Source: a candidate division LCP-89 bacterium B3_LCP
GTDB taxonomy: Bacteria; Electryoneota; B3-LCP
Direction: 5' to 3'
DNA: 64,000 nt
Assembly: GCA_005223185.1 (NCBI GenBank)
Contig: NJBN01000010.1
Coordinates: 1-64,000, forward strand
In this document: positions 51,669 to 60,600 of the stretch, piece by piece
How positions within the stretch are numbered: position 1 is the first letter of the stretch
Layout: the number at the start of each line of letters is the position of its first letter
Program-made: the position numbers and the translations under genes
Notes under the pieces: generated by a model
The model's input: only the letters and a program-made list of their open reading frames with translations
Told to the model about the DNA's origin: nothing
Database searches by the model: none

Positions 51669-52724
51669 ATGCACAACCTTAAAAGAAAAATATACCCTGG
51701 CAATGTTACGGGATTATTTGTCATCATCGCGCTGACAATTATATTATTATCAGGTTGCACCATTAAACCGGAAGCAACCGGACAGGAAAACTCCCTGTGC
51801 ATTCTCATCGACCCGGAATTGCGCGATAGTATAGAAAACACCCTACTACAAGTATTCTGCCCTATAATTGAAACACCTCAACCGGAAAGACGCTTCAACC
51901 CCGTCTTCGCCGGTATGGATGAGATAGCCAATGTTCAGACCAGTCGAAACCTTCTGATTGTAGCCGTTTTAAACCAGTCTGGCCCGGTTTCCCAACTCGT
52001 ATTCAACATGCTTTCACCTGAAATCGTCCAGGGAGTTAGTAATGGTGAGTACTTCGTCTTCAGCAAGGAGAATGAATGGGCTAAGGATCAGCAAATGATG
52101 ATCCTCGTAATGGCTGACCCTGCGAGTATGATAAGCCAGCTTCAGGAAGAAGGCGGTGAGCTTTTCAGCATTTTCGATGATGTCCGAACGCAAAAAGTGA
52201 AAAAGGATCTCTACCGCAGACATGAACAGAAGAAGTTAGCCGCTGACGTGCGGGAACGCTATGGCTTTGATATGCGTATTCCTCATGACTATTATATTGT
52301 CCGTGAAGAACAGGATGATGGATGGCTGCGGTTAAAGCGCGGACTGGCACCGGGACGCTGGATCACGCTGTGGAAATCAGAGCCGCTTCTGGCAAATCCG
52401 GTTGATACTTCATGGGTTTACCAGACCTGGTCTATGTTGGCTGCCAGTTTTGCCGATACGGTTCAGGCTAATCTCGATTACCTGCATTTTAAGGAGATTG
52501 AGGTTGCTGGACTTCCCGCCCTGGAAATGTGGGGTCTGTGGGAAACCAAGGGTCCACAAGGGGGAGGTCCCTTTGTCTGCCGAGCGTTTTTTAATCCGAA
52601 TGATAAGCGCGCCTATCTGATCGAAGGAGAAGTATTCTTTCCCAGAGGTGAAAAGGAGCCCTTCCTGCGGCAAGTGGAAGTTATATTAAGCACTTTTAAA
52701 GTAGATAATAACAATATATACTAA
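51669..52724 (+). CDS. DUF4837 family lipoprotein
   Basis: 351 residues starting 8 bases after the methyltransferase stop. N-terminal signal with lipobox 'IILLSGC', so lipid-anchored. The rest matches the DUF4837 pattern as I know it from Bacteroidota: 'FNPVFAGMDEIANVQTSRNL', an N-terminal alpha/beta half and a second half beginning 'IPHDYYIVREEQDDGWLRLK'. Function is uncharacterised. It is followed two bases later by purE, so it is probably cotranscribed with it. Confidence 0.8.
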   Translation: MHNLKRKIYPGNVTGLFVIIALTIILLSGCTIKPEATGQENSLCILIDPELRDSIENTLLQVFCPIIETPQPERRFNPVFAGMDEIANVQTSRNLLIVAVLNQSGPVSQLVFNMLSPEIVQGVSNGEYFVFSKENEWAKDQQMMILVMADPASMISQLQEEGGELFSIFDDVRTQKVKKDLYRRHEQKKLAADVRERYGFDMRIPHDYYIVREEQDDGWLRLKRGLAPGRWITLWKSEPLLANPVDTSWVYQTWSMLAASFADTVQANLDYLHFKEIEVAGLPALEMWGLWETKGPQGGGPFVCRAFFNPNDKRAYLIEGEVFFPRGEKEPFLRQVEVILSTFKVDNNNIY

Positions 52725-52726
52725 TT

Positions 52727-53218
52727 GTGAAACAGAATAGTCTGAGTATGCAGAATCAAAAAAAAGTCTTAATCGTTATGGGCAGCGAATCCGACCGGCA
52801 GACATTGGAACATATGCAGCCCTATTTAGATTACTTTGGAATTTCAGCGGACTGGCATGTCAGTTCTGCTCACCGCCAGCCTGATGCTACTGCTAAGTTA
52901 GCTAACGAAGCAGCGGATAATGGCTATGCCTTGATAATAGCCGCTGCGGGGATGGCAGCACACTTAGCTGGTGCTTGTGCTGCACATAGTCTGCTGCCTG
53001 TAATCGCGATTCCCCTTGCGGCATCTTCACTTCAAGGGATGGACGCCCTGTTGTCGAGTGTCCAGATGCCTGCTGGCATACCGGTCGGAGTTACCACTAT
53101 TGGAAAACCTGGAGCTATCAACGCAGCGTGCCTGTCTGCCAGGATCCTGGCAGTTACTAATCCTGAAATCCTCGTAAAACTGGAGGAATTCAGGCAAAAC
53201 GGAAGTAAGTTACCTTAA
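52727..53218 (+). CDS. purE: N5-carboxyaminoimidazole ribonucleotide mutase
   Basis: 163 residues from a GTG 2 bases after the DUF4837 stop; an ATG at 52748 is an alternative start. Class I PurE motifs: 'VLIVMGSESDRQTLEHMQ' (carboxylate and phosphate binding), 'VSSAHRQPD' (catalytic His), 'IAAAGMAAHLAGACAAHSLL' and 'PVIAIPLAASSLQGMDALLS'. It converts N5-CAIR to CAIR in de novo purine synthesis. No purK is next to it. Its place in a glycan-rich gene run looks incidental. Confidence 0.93.
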   Translation: MKQNSLSMQNQKKVLIVMGSESDRQTLEHMQPYLDYFGISADWHVSSAHRQPDATAKLANEAADNGYALIIAAAGMAAHLAGACAAHSLLPVIAIPLAASSLQGMDALLSSVQMPAGIPVGVTTIGKPGAINAACLSARILAVTNPEILVKLEEFRQNGSKLP

Positions 53219-53284
53219 TTAAGACGCGAAGGGTGAAAATGATAGATGATGAATTGGGCTAACTGGACATATATGGGTGTAACC

Positions 53285-54247
53285 ATGACCGCAGATGATG
53301 TGATGGAACAATTTATACCTTATGCCGAACGGATCGTTGTTACGGGCTGTCACGGTTTATTAGGACAGAAGCTGCATGAACTGCTATCATCAACCAATGA
53401 TATAATCGGTATTGACTTGTCAGCGGACAGCTTTCTGACCGGGAATTCCTATAAATATATCTCCCTGGATATCACCAGGCGCAGTGAAGTCGTTGATGCC
53501 ATACTTGAGAACCAACCGGGCATTATTATTAATACTGCCGCTATCACCGGAGTGGATCGCTGTGAAGATGAGCGTGAATTATGCTGGCGCGTAAACGTTC
53601 ACGCGGTGGAAAATCTTATCAGGGCTGCTGCTAAAGTGGATGCCCACCTCATACAGATATCCAGCGATTACGTGTTCGATGGCAACGATCCTCCTTACCG
53701 GGAGACTGATTTGCCTCGTCCCCTGGGCTTTTACGGTAAATCAAAATTAGCTGCCGAAAATGCCATGCGGGGTTCCGACATTCAAGAAACTATAGTGCGT
53801 ACGCAGTTACTCTACGGCGTAGCGCCTATGATCAGGAGCAACTTCGTGGATTTCATCCGAACCAAGCTTGAGTGCGATGAGGATCTGCAAATCGTCGATG
53901 ATCAAATAGGTAATCCCACGTTGGCTGACGATTTAGCCAGAGGGATTGCGCGCATAATCCAGTTGCGCAAACGGGGAATCTATCATATATCCGGATCAGA
54001 ATCCATCAGCCGATATGATTTCGCCCGTGAAATTGCCAGAACATTCGATGAAGATCCCAACCGCATCAGTGCGATGAAGACCAATGATTTAGATCAGAAA
54101 GCGCTGCGACCCCAAAACTCAACTTTCTGTTTGGATAAAATAGCTGGGGAACTTCGCTTCAAACCCTTTGACGTAAAGAACGGACTCAATGAATATAGAA
54201 AGCAACTTACACATCTAAAGGCAGCTATAGGAGGAAAGAGCCTGTGA
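53285..54247 (+). CDS. RmlD-like dTDP-4-dehydrorhamnose reductase family protein
   Basis: 320 residues from the ATG at 53285; in-frame ATGs at 53246 and 53273 are possible and no ribosome site decides. SDR-superfamily Rossmann fold: NAD(P)-binding 'VVTGCHGLLGQKL', 'INTAAITGVDRCEDE', 'QISSDYVFDGNDPPYRETD' and the YxxxK pair in 'FYGKSKLAAENAM'. It probably makes a deoxysugar nucleotide such as dTDP-rhamnose for surface glycans. The other rml genes are not in the window, so the exact sugar is open. The stop overlaps the following glycosyltransferase (GTGA). Confidence 0.85.
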   Translation: MTADDVMEQFIPYAERIVVTGCHGLLGQKLHELLSSTNDIIGIDLSADSFLTGNSYKYISLDITRRSEVVDAILENQPGIIINTAAITGVDRCEDERELCWRVNVHAVENLIRAAAKVDAHLIQISSDYVFDGNDPPYRETDLPRPLGFYGKSKLAAENAMRGSDIQETIVRTQLLYGVAPMIRSNFVDFIRTKLECDEDLQIVDDQIGNPTLADDLARGIARIIQLRKRGIYHISGSESISRYDFAREIARTFDEDPNRISAMKTNDLDQKALRPQNSTFCLDKIAGELRFKPFDVKNGLNEYRKQLTHLKAAIGGKSL

Positions 54248-54984
54248 ATTCTGATGAAATTGCTGAGGGCAAAGCTCTTGTAGTAATGCCGACATATGAT
54301 GAACTCGAAAATATTAGTCAAATAATTCCGGAAGTACTAAAGCAGGGACCTCAATTTGAAATACTGATTGTCGATGATAAGTCGCCCGACGGCACTGCTG
54401 GAGCGGTTAAGGAACTTCAAGACGAATACAAGGGAAGACTTCATCTGATGGAACGCTCGGGGAAGATGGGGTTGGGAACAGCTTACGTTGACGGATTTAA
54501 ATATGCCCTCCAGCATGATTATAACTATGTCTTTGAGATGGACGCTGATTTCTCCCACTCTCCGGATGTATTGCCGGAGTTTCTCAAAGCTATCAAGGAT
54601 GTTGACCTTGTCCTGGGATCGCGATATGTAAATGGAGTTAATGTGATAAACTGGCCGTTGCACAGGTTACTCCTCTCCTACGGTGCTTCCCTCTATACAC
54701 GACTAATCACAGGTTTGCCGGTTAAAGATCCCACCGGTGGGTTCAAATGTTTTTCACGGAAGGTTTTAGAAACGATCAATCTGGATAAAGTTCATTCCAA
54801 TGGGTATTCATTCCAGATCGAAATGAGCTTCAGGGCTTGGAATAGGGGTTTTAAGATTAAGGAAATTCCTATTGTCTTCACCGATCGTGTTGGTGGTAAA
54901 TCAAAGATGTCCTCCAATATCGTCCGGGAAGCGATCTGGATGGTGTGGGTGCTGAAGATAAAGCAATTATTTGGAACCCTGTAG
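54244..54984 (+). CDS. polyprenol-phosphate mannosyltransferase-like GT2
   Basis: Starts at a GTG overlapping the RmlD-like stop. 246 residues of the Dpm1 type: 'LVVMPTYDELENI', 'ILIVDDKSPDGT', 'GLGTAYVDGFKYALQ', 'VFEMDADFSHSPD' (DXD metal site), 'GSRYVNG' and 'DPTGGFKCFSRK', then 'KIKEIPIVFTDRVGGKSKMS'. It lacks extra membrane helices, so the single-domain form is expected. It would load mannose or a similar sugar onto undecaprenyl phosphate, giving the donor that GT-C enzymes such as the two DUF2723 proteins could use outside the membrane. Confidence 0.9.
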   Translation: MNSDEIAEGKALVVMPTYDELENISQIIPEVLKQGPQFEILIVDDKSPDGTAGAVKELQDEYKGRLHLMERSGKMGLGTAYVDGFKYALQHDYNYVFEMDADFSHSPDVLPEFLKAIKDVDLVLGSRYVNGVNVINWPLHRLLLSYGASLYTRLITGLPVKDPTGGFKCFSRKVLETINLDKVHSNGYSFQIEMSFRAWNRGFKIKEIPIVFTDRVGGKSKMSSNIVREAIWMVWVLKIKQLFGTL

Positions 54985-54986
54985 AT

Positions 54987-56624
54987 ATGGATAGGGTGGA
55001 CATAACAGTAGTTATTGTTAACTTTAATGTGCGGCCCTTCCTGGACCAATGCCTGCAGTCAATACAAAAAGCTTGTGGTGGTCTGACTGTTGAGATTATC
55101 GTGGTTGATAACGCTTCCGGAGATGATTCCGTTGAATTTGTGAAGGGGCACTATCCTGACGTCATCCTGATTGAAAACGGAGAAAATGTCGGTTTTGCTA
55201 AAGCCAATAACCAGGCATTCAATATCGCTAACGGTGAAGCAGTACTGATTCTCAACCCTGACTCTTTCGTTCAGGAAGATACTCTACAAATACTCTTTGA
55301 CAGTCTGAAATCTTCCAAATTTATCGGCGCTGTCGGACCCAAGATAATAATGCCTGACGGTCGCTTTGAACCGCGCAGCATGCGGGGATTCCCTACACCC
55401 TGGGCGGCTTTCAGCTATCTGTCCGGGTTGGCATCTCTATTCCCGCGTAGCCCCGTTTTCAGCCGCTATTTATTAACTCACCGCGATCCTGATCGAGAAC
55501 ATGAAGTGGACGCTCTTTCGGGATCCTGTATGATGGTAAGGCGCACTCTTCTGGAGGAATTGGACGGGTTCGATGGTGATTACTTCATGTATGGTGAAGA
55601 CTTAGATTTGTGTTATCGTATTCGTAAGAAAGGTTACCGTGTTCTCTATAATCCACAAACACAAATTGTTCATTTCAAGGGTGAAAGTACTCGCAGGTCA
55701 AACATTGATAAAGGGTACTATTTCCACCAGGCTATGCGCCTTTTTGTCGAAAAAAACTTGGCTGGTAGCGTTTCACATTTTGCCAGAGGTCTGATCACTC
55801 TGGGTTTTTTCTTCCAGGATGTTGAGAAGAAACTGGCTAAGCTATTCCAGAACATAGCCGTTCCCTGCGTTGATCTTCTGTTATTAAATATCTTTGCATT
55901 AACCGGCTATTGGATCCGGTTTGGCAATCCGGTTTTCGATCCGGTTATATGGCTTGTCATTTCTATATTCAGCGTTTTTTACCTGGCTTCTGGTTTCTAT
56001 TTCGGCATCTATGGAGCGAGGAAATTTTCCGGTCGGAAAGCACTATATTCTGCGGTCGTAAGCGCAATAGTGGCATCGACTTTTACCTATTTTTTCAGGC
56101 AATGGGCGTTTTCAAGATTTGTCGTTTTATGGTTTGGAATATTGATGATGCTATCCATGCCTGGCTGGAGGATACTTTTCAGAAACTTTGTACGTAAGAA
56201 GTCCAAGAGCGCTGTTCGCAGTTTTATTAAACGGAAGACATTGATTGTCGGAACGGATAAGTTGGGCAGGAGGATTGGGGATCAACTAAGTTGCAATCCC
56301 AAAAGTGAACTGGAACCAGTGGGTTATGTGGATTTCAGCGAGGATGGTGCTGGAAAGATTATATCAGGAATTCCGGTTATCGGGCATGTTGGTGAATTAG
56401 ACCGGCTCATCGGTTTAGAAGGAATTCAGGAAGTGGTCTTTTCTACCGCCGAAGTTCCTTATGAGCGTATTATTAGGTTAATTCAATCACTCAACAACCA
56501 GAAATTGAATTTTAAAATCATTCCCAGTCAGAATGGTGATGAACGTGACGAAATCACTTTTTTACGCCTGGAGTTTGCTTCCATTAAGTCAAGAACTAAT
56601 ACAAATAATGATATCAAAAGTTAA
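54987..56624 (+). CDS. fusion of GT2 glycosyltransferase and EpsE/WbaP-type membrane-Rossmann region
   Basis: 545 residues from an ATG 2 bases after the Dpm1-like stop. Residues 1-~270 are a rhamnosyltransferase-like GT2 ('VVIVNFNVRPFLDQCLQSI', 'NVGFAKANNQAFN', 'LILNPDSF', 'DYFMYGEDLDLCYRIRKKGY'). From ~285 four or five membrane helices appear, with 'FALTGYWIRFG' as in polyprenyl-sugar phosphotransferases, then a nucleotide-binding-like domain 'KTLIVGTDKLGRRIGDQL' and 'GYVDFSEDGAGKIISGIPVI'. The sugar-phosphate transferase catalytic domain that normally follows is absent and the protein ends. So the second half is probably regulatory or an anchor. Confidence 0.85.
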   Translation: MDRVDITVVIVNFNVRPFLDQCLQSIQKACGGLTVEIIVVDNASGDDSVEFVKGHYPDVILIENGENVGFAKANNQAFNIANGEAVLILNPDSFVQEDTLQILFDSLKSSKFIGAVGPKIIMPDGRFEPRSMRGFPTPWAAFSYLSGLASLFPRSPVFSRYLLTHRDPDREHEVDALSGSCMMVRRTLLEELDGFDGDYFMYGEDLDLCYRIRKKGYRVLYNPQTQIVHFKGESTRRSNIDKGYYFHQAMRLFVEKNLAGSVSHFARGLITLGFFFQDVEKKLAKLFQNIAVPCVDLLLLNIFALTGYWIRFGNPVFDPVIWLVISIFSVFYLASGFYFGIYGARKFSGRKALYSAVVSAIVASTFTYFFRQWAFSRFVVLWFGILMMLSMPGWRILFRNFVRKKSKSAVRSFIKRKTLIVGTDKLGRRIGDQLSCNPKSELEPVGYVDFSEDGAGKIISGIPVIGHVGELDRLIGLEGIQEVVFSTAEVPYERIIRLIQSLNNQKLNFKIIPSQNGDERDEITFLRLEFASIKSRTNTNNDIKS

Positions 56625-56635
56625 TAGGGACTGTG

Positions 56636-57604
56636 ATGCCGGACCGTTTAGCCCTTGATTTCGAAAAGCCAATTATCGAGCTTGAAAAGAAGATAGACGA
56701 GATGAAAGCTCTCTCCGGCAGCAGCAAGATAGAGCTGGACGATGAAATCGCACGCTTGGAGAAAAAAGCCGAAAAGCTTCGCAAGGATGTTTTTTCATCG
56801 CTGAACAGATGGCAGCGGGTTCAATTAGCGCGTCACCCGGACCGCCCCTATTCCCTGGATTATATAAGCCGTATTTTTACCGATTTTATTGAGCTTCATG
56901 GCGACAGAGCCTTCAGCGATGATCCCGCGATTATATGTGGATTGGGTCGCCTGGAAGAAACCTCCGTTATGATAATAGGACACCAGAAAGGTAGAGGTAC
57001 AAAGGATAATCTATATCGTAATTTCGGCATGCCCCATCCGGAAGGATACAGAAAAGCAAAAAGACTCATGGAGTTGGCGGCGCGTTTCGGGCGCCCCGTG
57101 ATAAGCTTAATTGATACTCCGGGGGCATACCCGGGTTTAGGAGCTGAAGAGCGAGGTCAGGCAGAAGCTATCGCTAGTAATCTGATGGTGATGGCGAATT
57201 TACCCGTCCCCTTCATCGCAGTAGTGATTGGTGAAGGTGGTTCCGGAGGTGCGCTTGCCATTGGCATTGCCGATCGTGTCTTTATGTTGGAAAATTCCAT
57301 CTATTCGGTGATATCACCTGAAGGATGCGCTTCTATACTTTACCGGGATTCCTCACAGGCGCATAAAGCAGCAGAAGCGATGAAAGTAACTGCAAGCGAT
57401 TTACAAAAACTCGGTTTAATTAACGGTGTGATCAAAGAACCTCCTGGTGGGGCGCACCGTTATCCCGATATATGTGCAGATAATATCCGCGAAATTCTTT
57501 CTGAAGGGCTGAATGAACTGAGTTCCCTGCCTGTTGATGAATTGATCGCAAAAAGGCACGAACGTTACTACAAAATGGGGAAATGGGAGCAGGCGAAAGA
57601 ATAG
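56636..57604 (+). CDS. accA: acetyl-CoA carboxylase carboxyltransferase subunit alpha
   Basis: The ATG at 56636 lies 5 bases after AGGGA; the adjoining GTG at 56633 is too close to it. 322 residues, usual length. 'DRPYSLDYISRIFTDFIELH', 'GDRAFSDDPAI', 'HQKGRGTKDNLYRNFGMPHP', 'LIDTPGAYPGLGAEERGQAE' and 'GEGGSGGALAIGIADRVFML' are family hallmarks, including the oxyanion-forming glycine loops. With AccD it transfers carboxyl from biotin to acetyl-CoA, the first step in fatty acid synthesis. accD is not in the window. Confidence 0.96.
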   Translation: MPDRLALDFEKPIIELEKKIDEMKALSGSSKIELDDEIARLEKKAEKLRKDVFSSLNRWQRVQLARHPDRPYSLDYISRIFTDFIELHGDRAFSDDPAIICGLGRLEETSVMIIGHQKGRGTKDNLYRNFGMPHPEGYRKAKRLMELAARFGRPVISLIDTPGAYPGLGAEERGQAEAIASNLMVMANLPVPFIAVVIGEGGSGGALAIGIADRVFMLENSIYSVISPEGCASILYRDSSQAHKAAEAMKVTASDLQKLGLINGVIKEPPGGAHRYPDICADNIREILSEGLNELSSLPVDELIAKRHERYYKMGKWEQAKE

Positions 57605-57787
57605 ACTTCCCTCGTTATAGACCTGCCAACCTGTCCACATTCACTGTTAGATTCTCATTAATTTGTTCTGTATAAGGGGCAAATGTGGGAACTTCTCTTA
57701 AAAATATAAGGCGAACCCTTAAAAGTTTATCGAAAGTCCTTGAATTTCAGCAGGAAAACATCTAAATATAACAATACTAAAAGCGAA

Positions 57788-58222
57788 ATGGTACCGGTCG
57801 TAAAAGAATCTGATCTAAGTGAATGGCATAAGGTAACCCTGCGCGTTCGTTATGCCGATACCGATCGGATGGGTGTGGTATATCATTCGAACTACTTCAT
57901 CTATTTTGAAGCTTGCCGATCCGATCTCATCCGCAACCTCTGGAAGCCGTATTCTGAGATTGAAAAAGATGGTTACCTGCTCCTGGTGATTGAAGCCAAT
58001 TGCCGATACAGGAAAGGCGCTGAATACGACGATATTCTTAACGTTTATGGCAGGATAACGAAATTTACCGAGACGCGCATCCAATTTAATTATGCCGTCT
58101 TCCGTACATGTGATGAAAAACCACTGGTGGAGGGTTATACTGAGCACTGCTTTGCCGATAGTAACGGTAAGCCGTGCCGGATGCCCCGTGATCTGAATGA
58201 AGTACTAAAGCAAAACTTGTAA
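57788..58222 (+). CDS. YbgC/4-hydroxybenzoyl-CoA-type acyl-CoA thioesterase
   Basis: 144 residues from the ATG at 57788; an upstream TTG at 57740 would add 16 residues with no ribosome site. Hotdog fold: 'VRYADTDRMGVVYHSNYFIY' carries the catalytic Asp of the family, followed by 'FEACRSDLI'. It hydrolyses acyl-CoA or acyl-ACP thioesters; in many bacteria a relative lies with tol-pal genes, not here. The gap from accA (57605-57787) shows no gene. A response-regulator gene starts 2 bases after its stop. Confidence 0.85.
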   Translation: MVPVVKESDLSEWHKVTLRVRYADTDRMGVVYHSNYFIYFEACRSDLIRNLWKPYSEIEKDGYLLLVIEANCRYRKGAEYDDILNVYGRITKFTETRIQFNYAVFRTCDEKPLVEGYTEHCFADSNGKPCRMPRDLNEVLKQNL

Positions 58223-58223
58223 A

Positions 58224-58688
58224 ATGAAACTTCCAAGCAATTATACGAGCACGCTGCAGGATGAAAACACTGCCGCTGACAACAAATCTATAAGTGTTCT
58301 GATCGTAGATGATGAGAAGTATATTCGAAAATTGTTAGCTGATCTGCTGGAGGCGCACGCGGTTTTCAATAAAACCGCAGAAGATGGCAAGGATGCGCTG
58401 GATATGCTCTCAAAACAAAAATTTGATGTGGTCATCACCGATATCAACATGCCCAATATGGATGGTTTCTCTCTACTGAAGAATATCAAGCAGACACATC
58501 CTAAGACCGCAGTGGTCGTTATGACTGCATACAGCCAGGATTATTCCATTCGTGAAGCCCTCGCTTTGGGAGCGGAAGAATATGTATCCAAACCGTTTCA
58601 ATCGCAAGAAGTTATAGCCGTTATCGAACGGGCGAACTGGCGGAATAAGAACAAAAGAATTGGCGCGCAGGGGCTCTCGTTTTCATAA
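58224..58688 (+). CDS. single-domain response regulator
   Basis: 154 residues, one receiver domain and short ends. 'VLIVDDEKYIRKLLADLL' (25-42; acidic D29/D30), phosphoacceptor D73 in 'ITDINMPNMDG', T101 in 'VVMTAYS' and K123 in 'YVSKPF' are all present, so it should be phosphorylatable. No DNA-binding or enzyme output domain. It may act by protein contact or as a phosphorelay carrier. No histidine kinase is adjacent; a kinase-like protein lacking its ATPase domain lies about 2 kb away on the other strand. A strong terminator follows. Confidence 0.93.
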   Translation: MKLPSNYTSTLQDENTAADNKSISVLIVDDEKYIRKLLADLLEAHAVFNKTAEDGKDALDMLSKQKFDVVITDINMPNMDGFSLLKNIKQTHPKTAVVVMTAYSQDYSIREALALGAEEYVSKPFQSQEVIAVIERANWRNKNKRIGAQGLSFS

Positions 58689-58704
58689 ATACTAAGAAAC
58701 CAAA

Positions 58705-58734
58705 AAAAGCGGGACTGACAGATCCCGCTTTTTA
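58705..58734 (+). terminator. rho-independent terminator
   Basis: AAAAGCGGGA (58705-58714) pairs with TCCCGCTTTT (58723-58732) around an 8-base loop, with more T following. It ends the accA-thioesterase-receiver stretch. The rest of the gap to 58910 contains only GC-rich palindrome fragments such as GTCGGGACCG near 58758. Confidence 0.9.
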
Positions 58735-58910
58735 TTATTCAAACCAGCAATCCCGTAGTCGGGACCGCCTGCGCCTATGGTGTCCCTGACCCCGACATGA
58801 GACTCTTCGCTCCGCTTTCAGCGGGTTTATCCGCCTTAGACGGACTGAGAGTGACACTTTTAGAACAGCACTTATATATATATTGCACTCAATAAAGTAC
58901 TCACTTAATA

Positions 58911-59681
58911 TCACATCCCTTTCCTCTTCGCCTCCTCCCATAGAACGTCCATCTCTTCAAGTGTACTGTCTTTGACATTACGACCCTGTTTACTCAGAGC
59001 ATCCTCAATGTAGCTGAACCGCCGGGTGAATTTTTCTACGGTTCCCCGCAAAGACTCTTCGGGTGATACCCCCCAAAAGCGTGCTAAGTTTACCATGGAA
59101 AACAGTAGGTCGCCGAATTCTTCTGTGATTTTTTCCCGATCCCCGGAAGTTTTCGCCGCGCGCAGTTCCTTGATTTCCTCTAATATCTTGGTAATAACCT
59201 GCTTGTCCTCAGCCCAATCGAAGCCCACGCCCGCGGCTTTCTCCTGCACCCGAAAGGCTCGCAGCAGAGCGGGAAGATTTTTAGGTACACCACCTAACAG
59301 CCTCTTTGGTCCTTCATCTAACTTGATCTTCTCCCAGTTTTCCAGTACTTCCTTACTATTTTCGACTTTTCCCTCGCCGAAGACATGCGGGTGCCGCCGG
59401 ATTAGTTTCCGATTAATCGAGCGCAGAACATCATCTATAGTAAAAAGGTCCTGCTCTCTGGCAATCTGCGCTTGGAAGACGATATGCATCAATAGATCGC
59501 CCAGCTCTTCTTCAAGCTGGGCGTATTTTCCATCATCGATTGCCTGTAGTATTTCGTAGGCCTCTTCCAGAAAGTAGGGTCTTAAAGAATCAAAGGTCTG
59601 TTCGCGATCCCAGGGGCATCCTTCCGGGCTGCGCAGTTTCTCCAGAATGGCGACTAATTCCCTGAAAGGATCAGGTTTCAT
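58911..59681 (-). CDS. mazG: nucleoside triphosphate pyrophosphohydrolase
   Basis: 256 residues, two-domain MazG. 'LRSPEGCPWDREQTFDSLRP' (17-36) and 'LEEELGDLLMHIVFQAQIA' are the first domain's signature with the metal-binding acidic cluster. 'ITEEFGDLLFSMVNLARFWG' is the second domain, where activity usually resides. It hydrolyses (d)NTPs to NMP and pyrophosphate, cleaning the pool or lowering alarmone in starvation. The start overlaps the sucD stop by 4 bases, so the two are coupled, a functionally unexpected pair. Confidence 0.96.
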   Translation of the reverse strand: MKPDPFRELVAILEKLRSPEGCPWDREQTFDSLRPYFLEEAYEILQAIDDGKYAQLEEELGDLLMHIVFQAQIAREQDLFTIDDVLRSINRKLIRRHPHVFGEGKVENSKEVLENWEKIKLDEGPKRLLGGVPKNLPALLRAFRVQEKAAGVGFDWAEDKQVITKILEEIKELRAAKTSGDREKITEEFGDLLFSMVNLARFWGVSPEESLRGTVEKFTRRFSYIEDALSKQGRNVKDSTLEEMDVLWEEAKRKGM

Positions 59682-60544
59682 ATTCCCTGTTCGTTGAGTA
59701 TTCGAGGAATGTCTGCGAAGGTTTTAGCAGGATGAGCGCCTGCATTACCCAACACGTCTAACTTCGCAGCAGCCGTGCCCATGGTTCCTTCTACTATAGC
59801 TCCGGCATGTCCCATCTGTTTACCCGGAGGCGCAAACACACCGCCAATCATGACAATGACAGGCTTGGTCATCTGTTTTATGGTATCGGTTGCCATCTCT
59901 TCATACACGCCGCCGATTTCACCTGCCATAACCACGGCTTTGGTATCGGGATCTTTCTCGAAGAGATGCAATATTTCCGAAAAAGTGCTGCCCAACACCG
60001 GATCACCGCCTAGACCAACACAGGTGGTCTCGCCGAATCCTTCGCGCGTCAGAGTATCCGCAATGTAGTACGTCAACGAACCTGAACGGGAAACCGTTCC
60101 CACTCTGCCGGGTTTGAAAGCAACGTCCGGAATAATGCCGATATTCGCCTGTCCCGGTGAAATGATTCCTGCAGTATTGCCGCCGATAATGCGAGCACCG
60201 CAGCGCTGAGCTTCCTGTCGTAACAGCAGCATATCGGCAATCGGGATGTGTTCAGGAACCACAACTACTAACTTGATGCCGGCTCGAACCGCTTCTATAC
60301 CAGCTTCCATTACAAATCTGGCGGGGAGGAAGATGACTGAAGTGTCCGCACCTTTCTCTTCAACGCATTCGCGCACGGTATCATATACCGGTAAGCCGTG
60401 TACCTCCTGCCCACCTTTTCCGGGTGAAGTTCCGGCGACGATCTGAGTGCCGTATTCTAACATGCGTTTAGTATGAGATGAACCGGCTCCTCCCGTGATA
60501 CCCTGAACGATGATACGGGATTCCCGTGTCACTAAAATAGCCAT
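59678..60544 (-). CDS. sucD: succinyl-CoA synthetase subunit alpha
   Basis: 288 residues. 'IIVQGITGGAGSSHTKRMLE' opens the CoA-binding Rossmann domain, 'GTSPGKGGQEVHGLPVYDTV' follows, and the active-site His246 lies in 'GKQMGHAGAIVEG'. With SucC it makes succinyl-CoA/ATP (or the reverse) in the TCA cycle. The beta subunit gene is not adjacent or elsewhere in the window; the two are normally side by side. CTGGAG lies 9 bases upstream of the ATG. It has its own promoter and leads into mazG. Confidence 0.94.
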   Translation of the reverse strand: MAILVTRESRIIVQGITGGAGSSHTKRMLEYGTQIVAGTSPGKGGQEVHGLPVYDTVRECVEEKGADTSVIFLPARFVMEAGIEAVRAGIKLVVVVPEHIPIADMLLLRQEAQRCGARIIGGNTAGIISPGQANIGIIPDVAFKPGRVGTVSRSGSLTYYIADTLTREGFGETTCVGLGGDPVLGSTFSEILHLFEKDPDTKAVVMAGEIGGVYEEMATDTIKQMTKPVIVMIGGVFAPPGKQMGHAGAIVEGTMGTAAAKLDVLGNAGAHPAKTFADIPRILNEQGI

Positions 60545-60600
60545 GTGATTGACTCCAGAATTAATACTTCGCTTCTGCGCTGGTTGGAATTAACATATGA

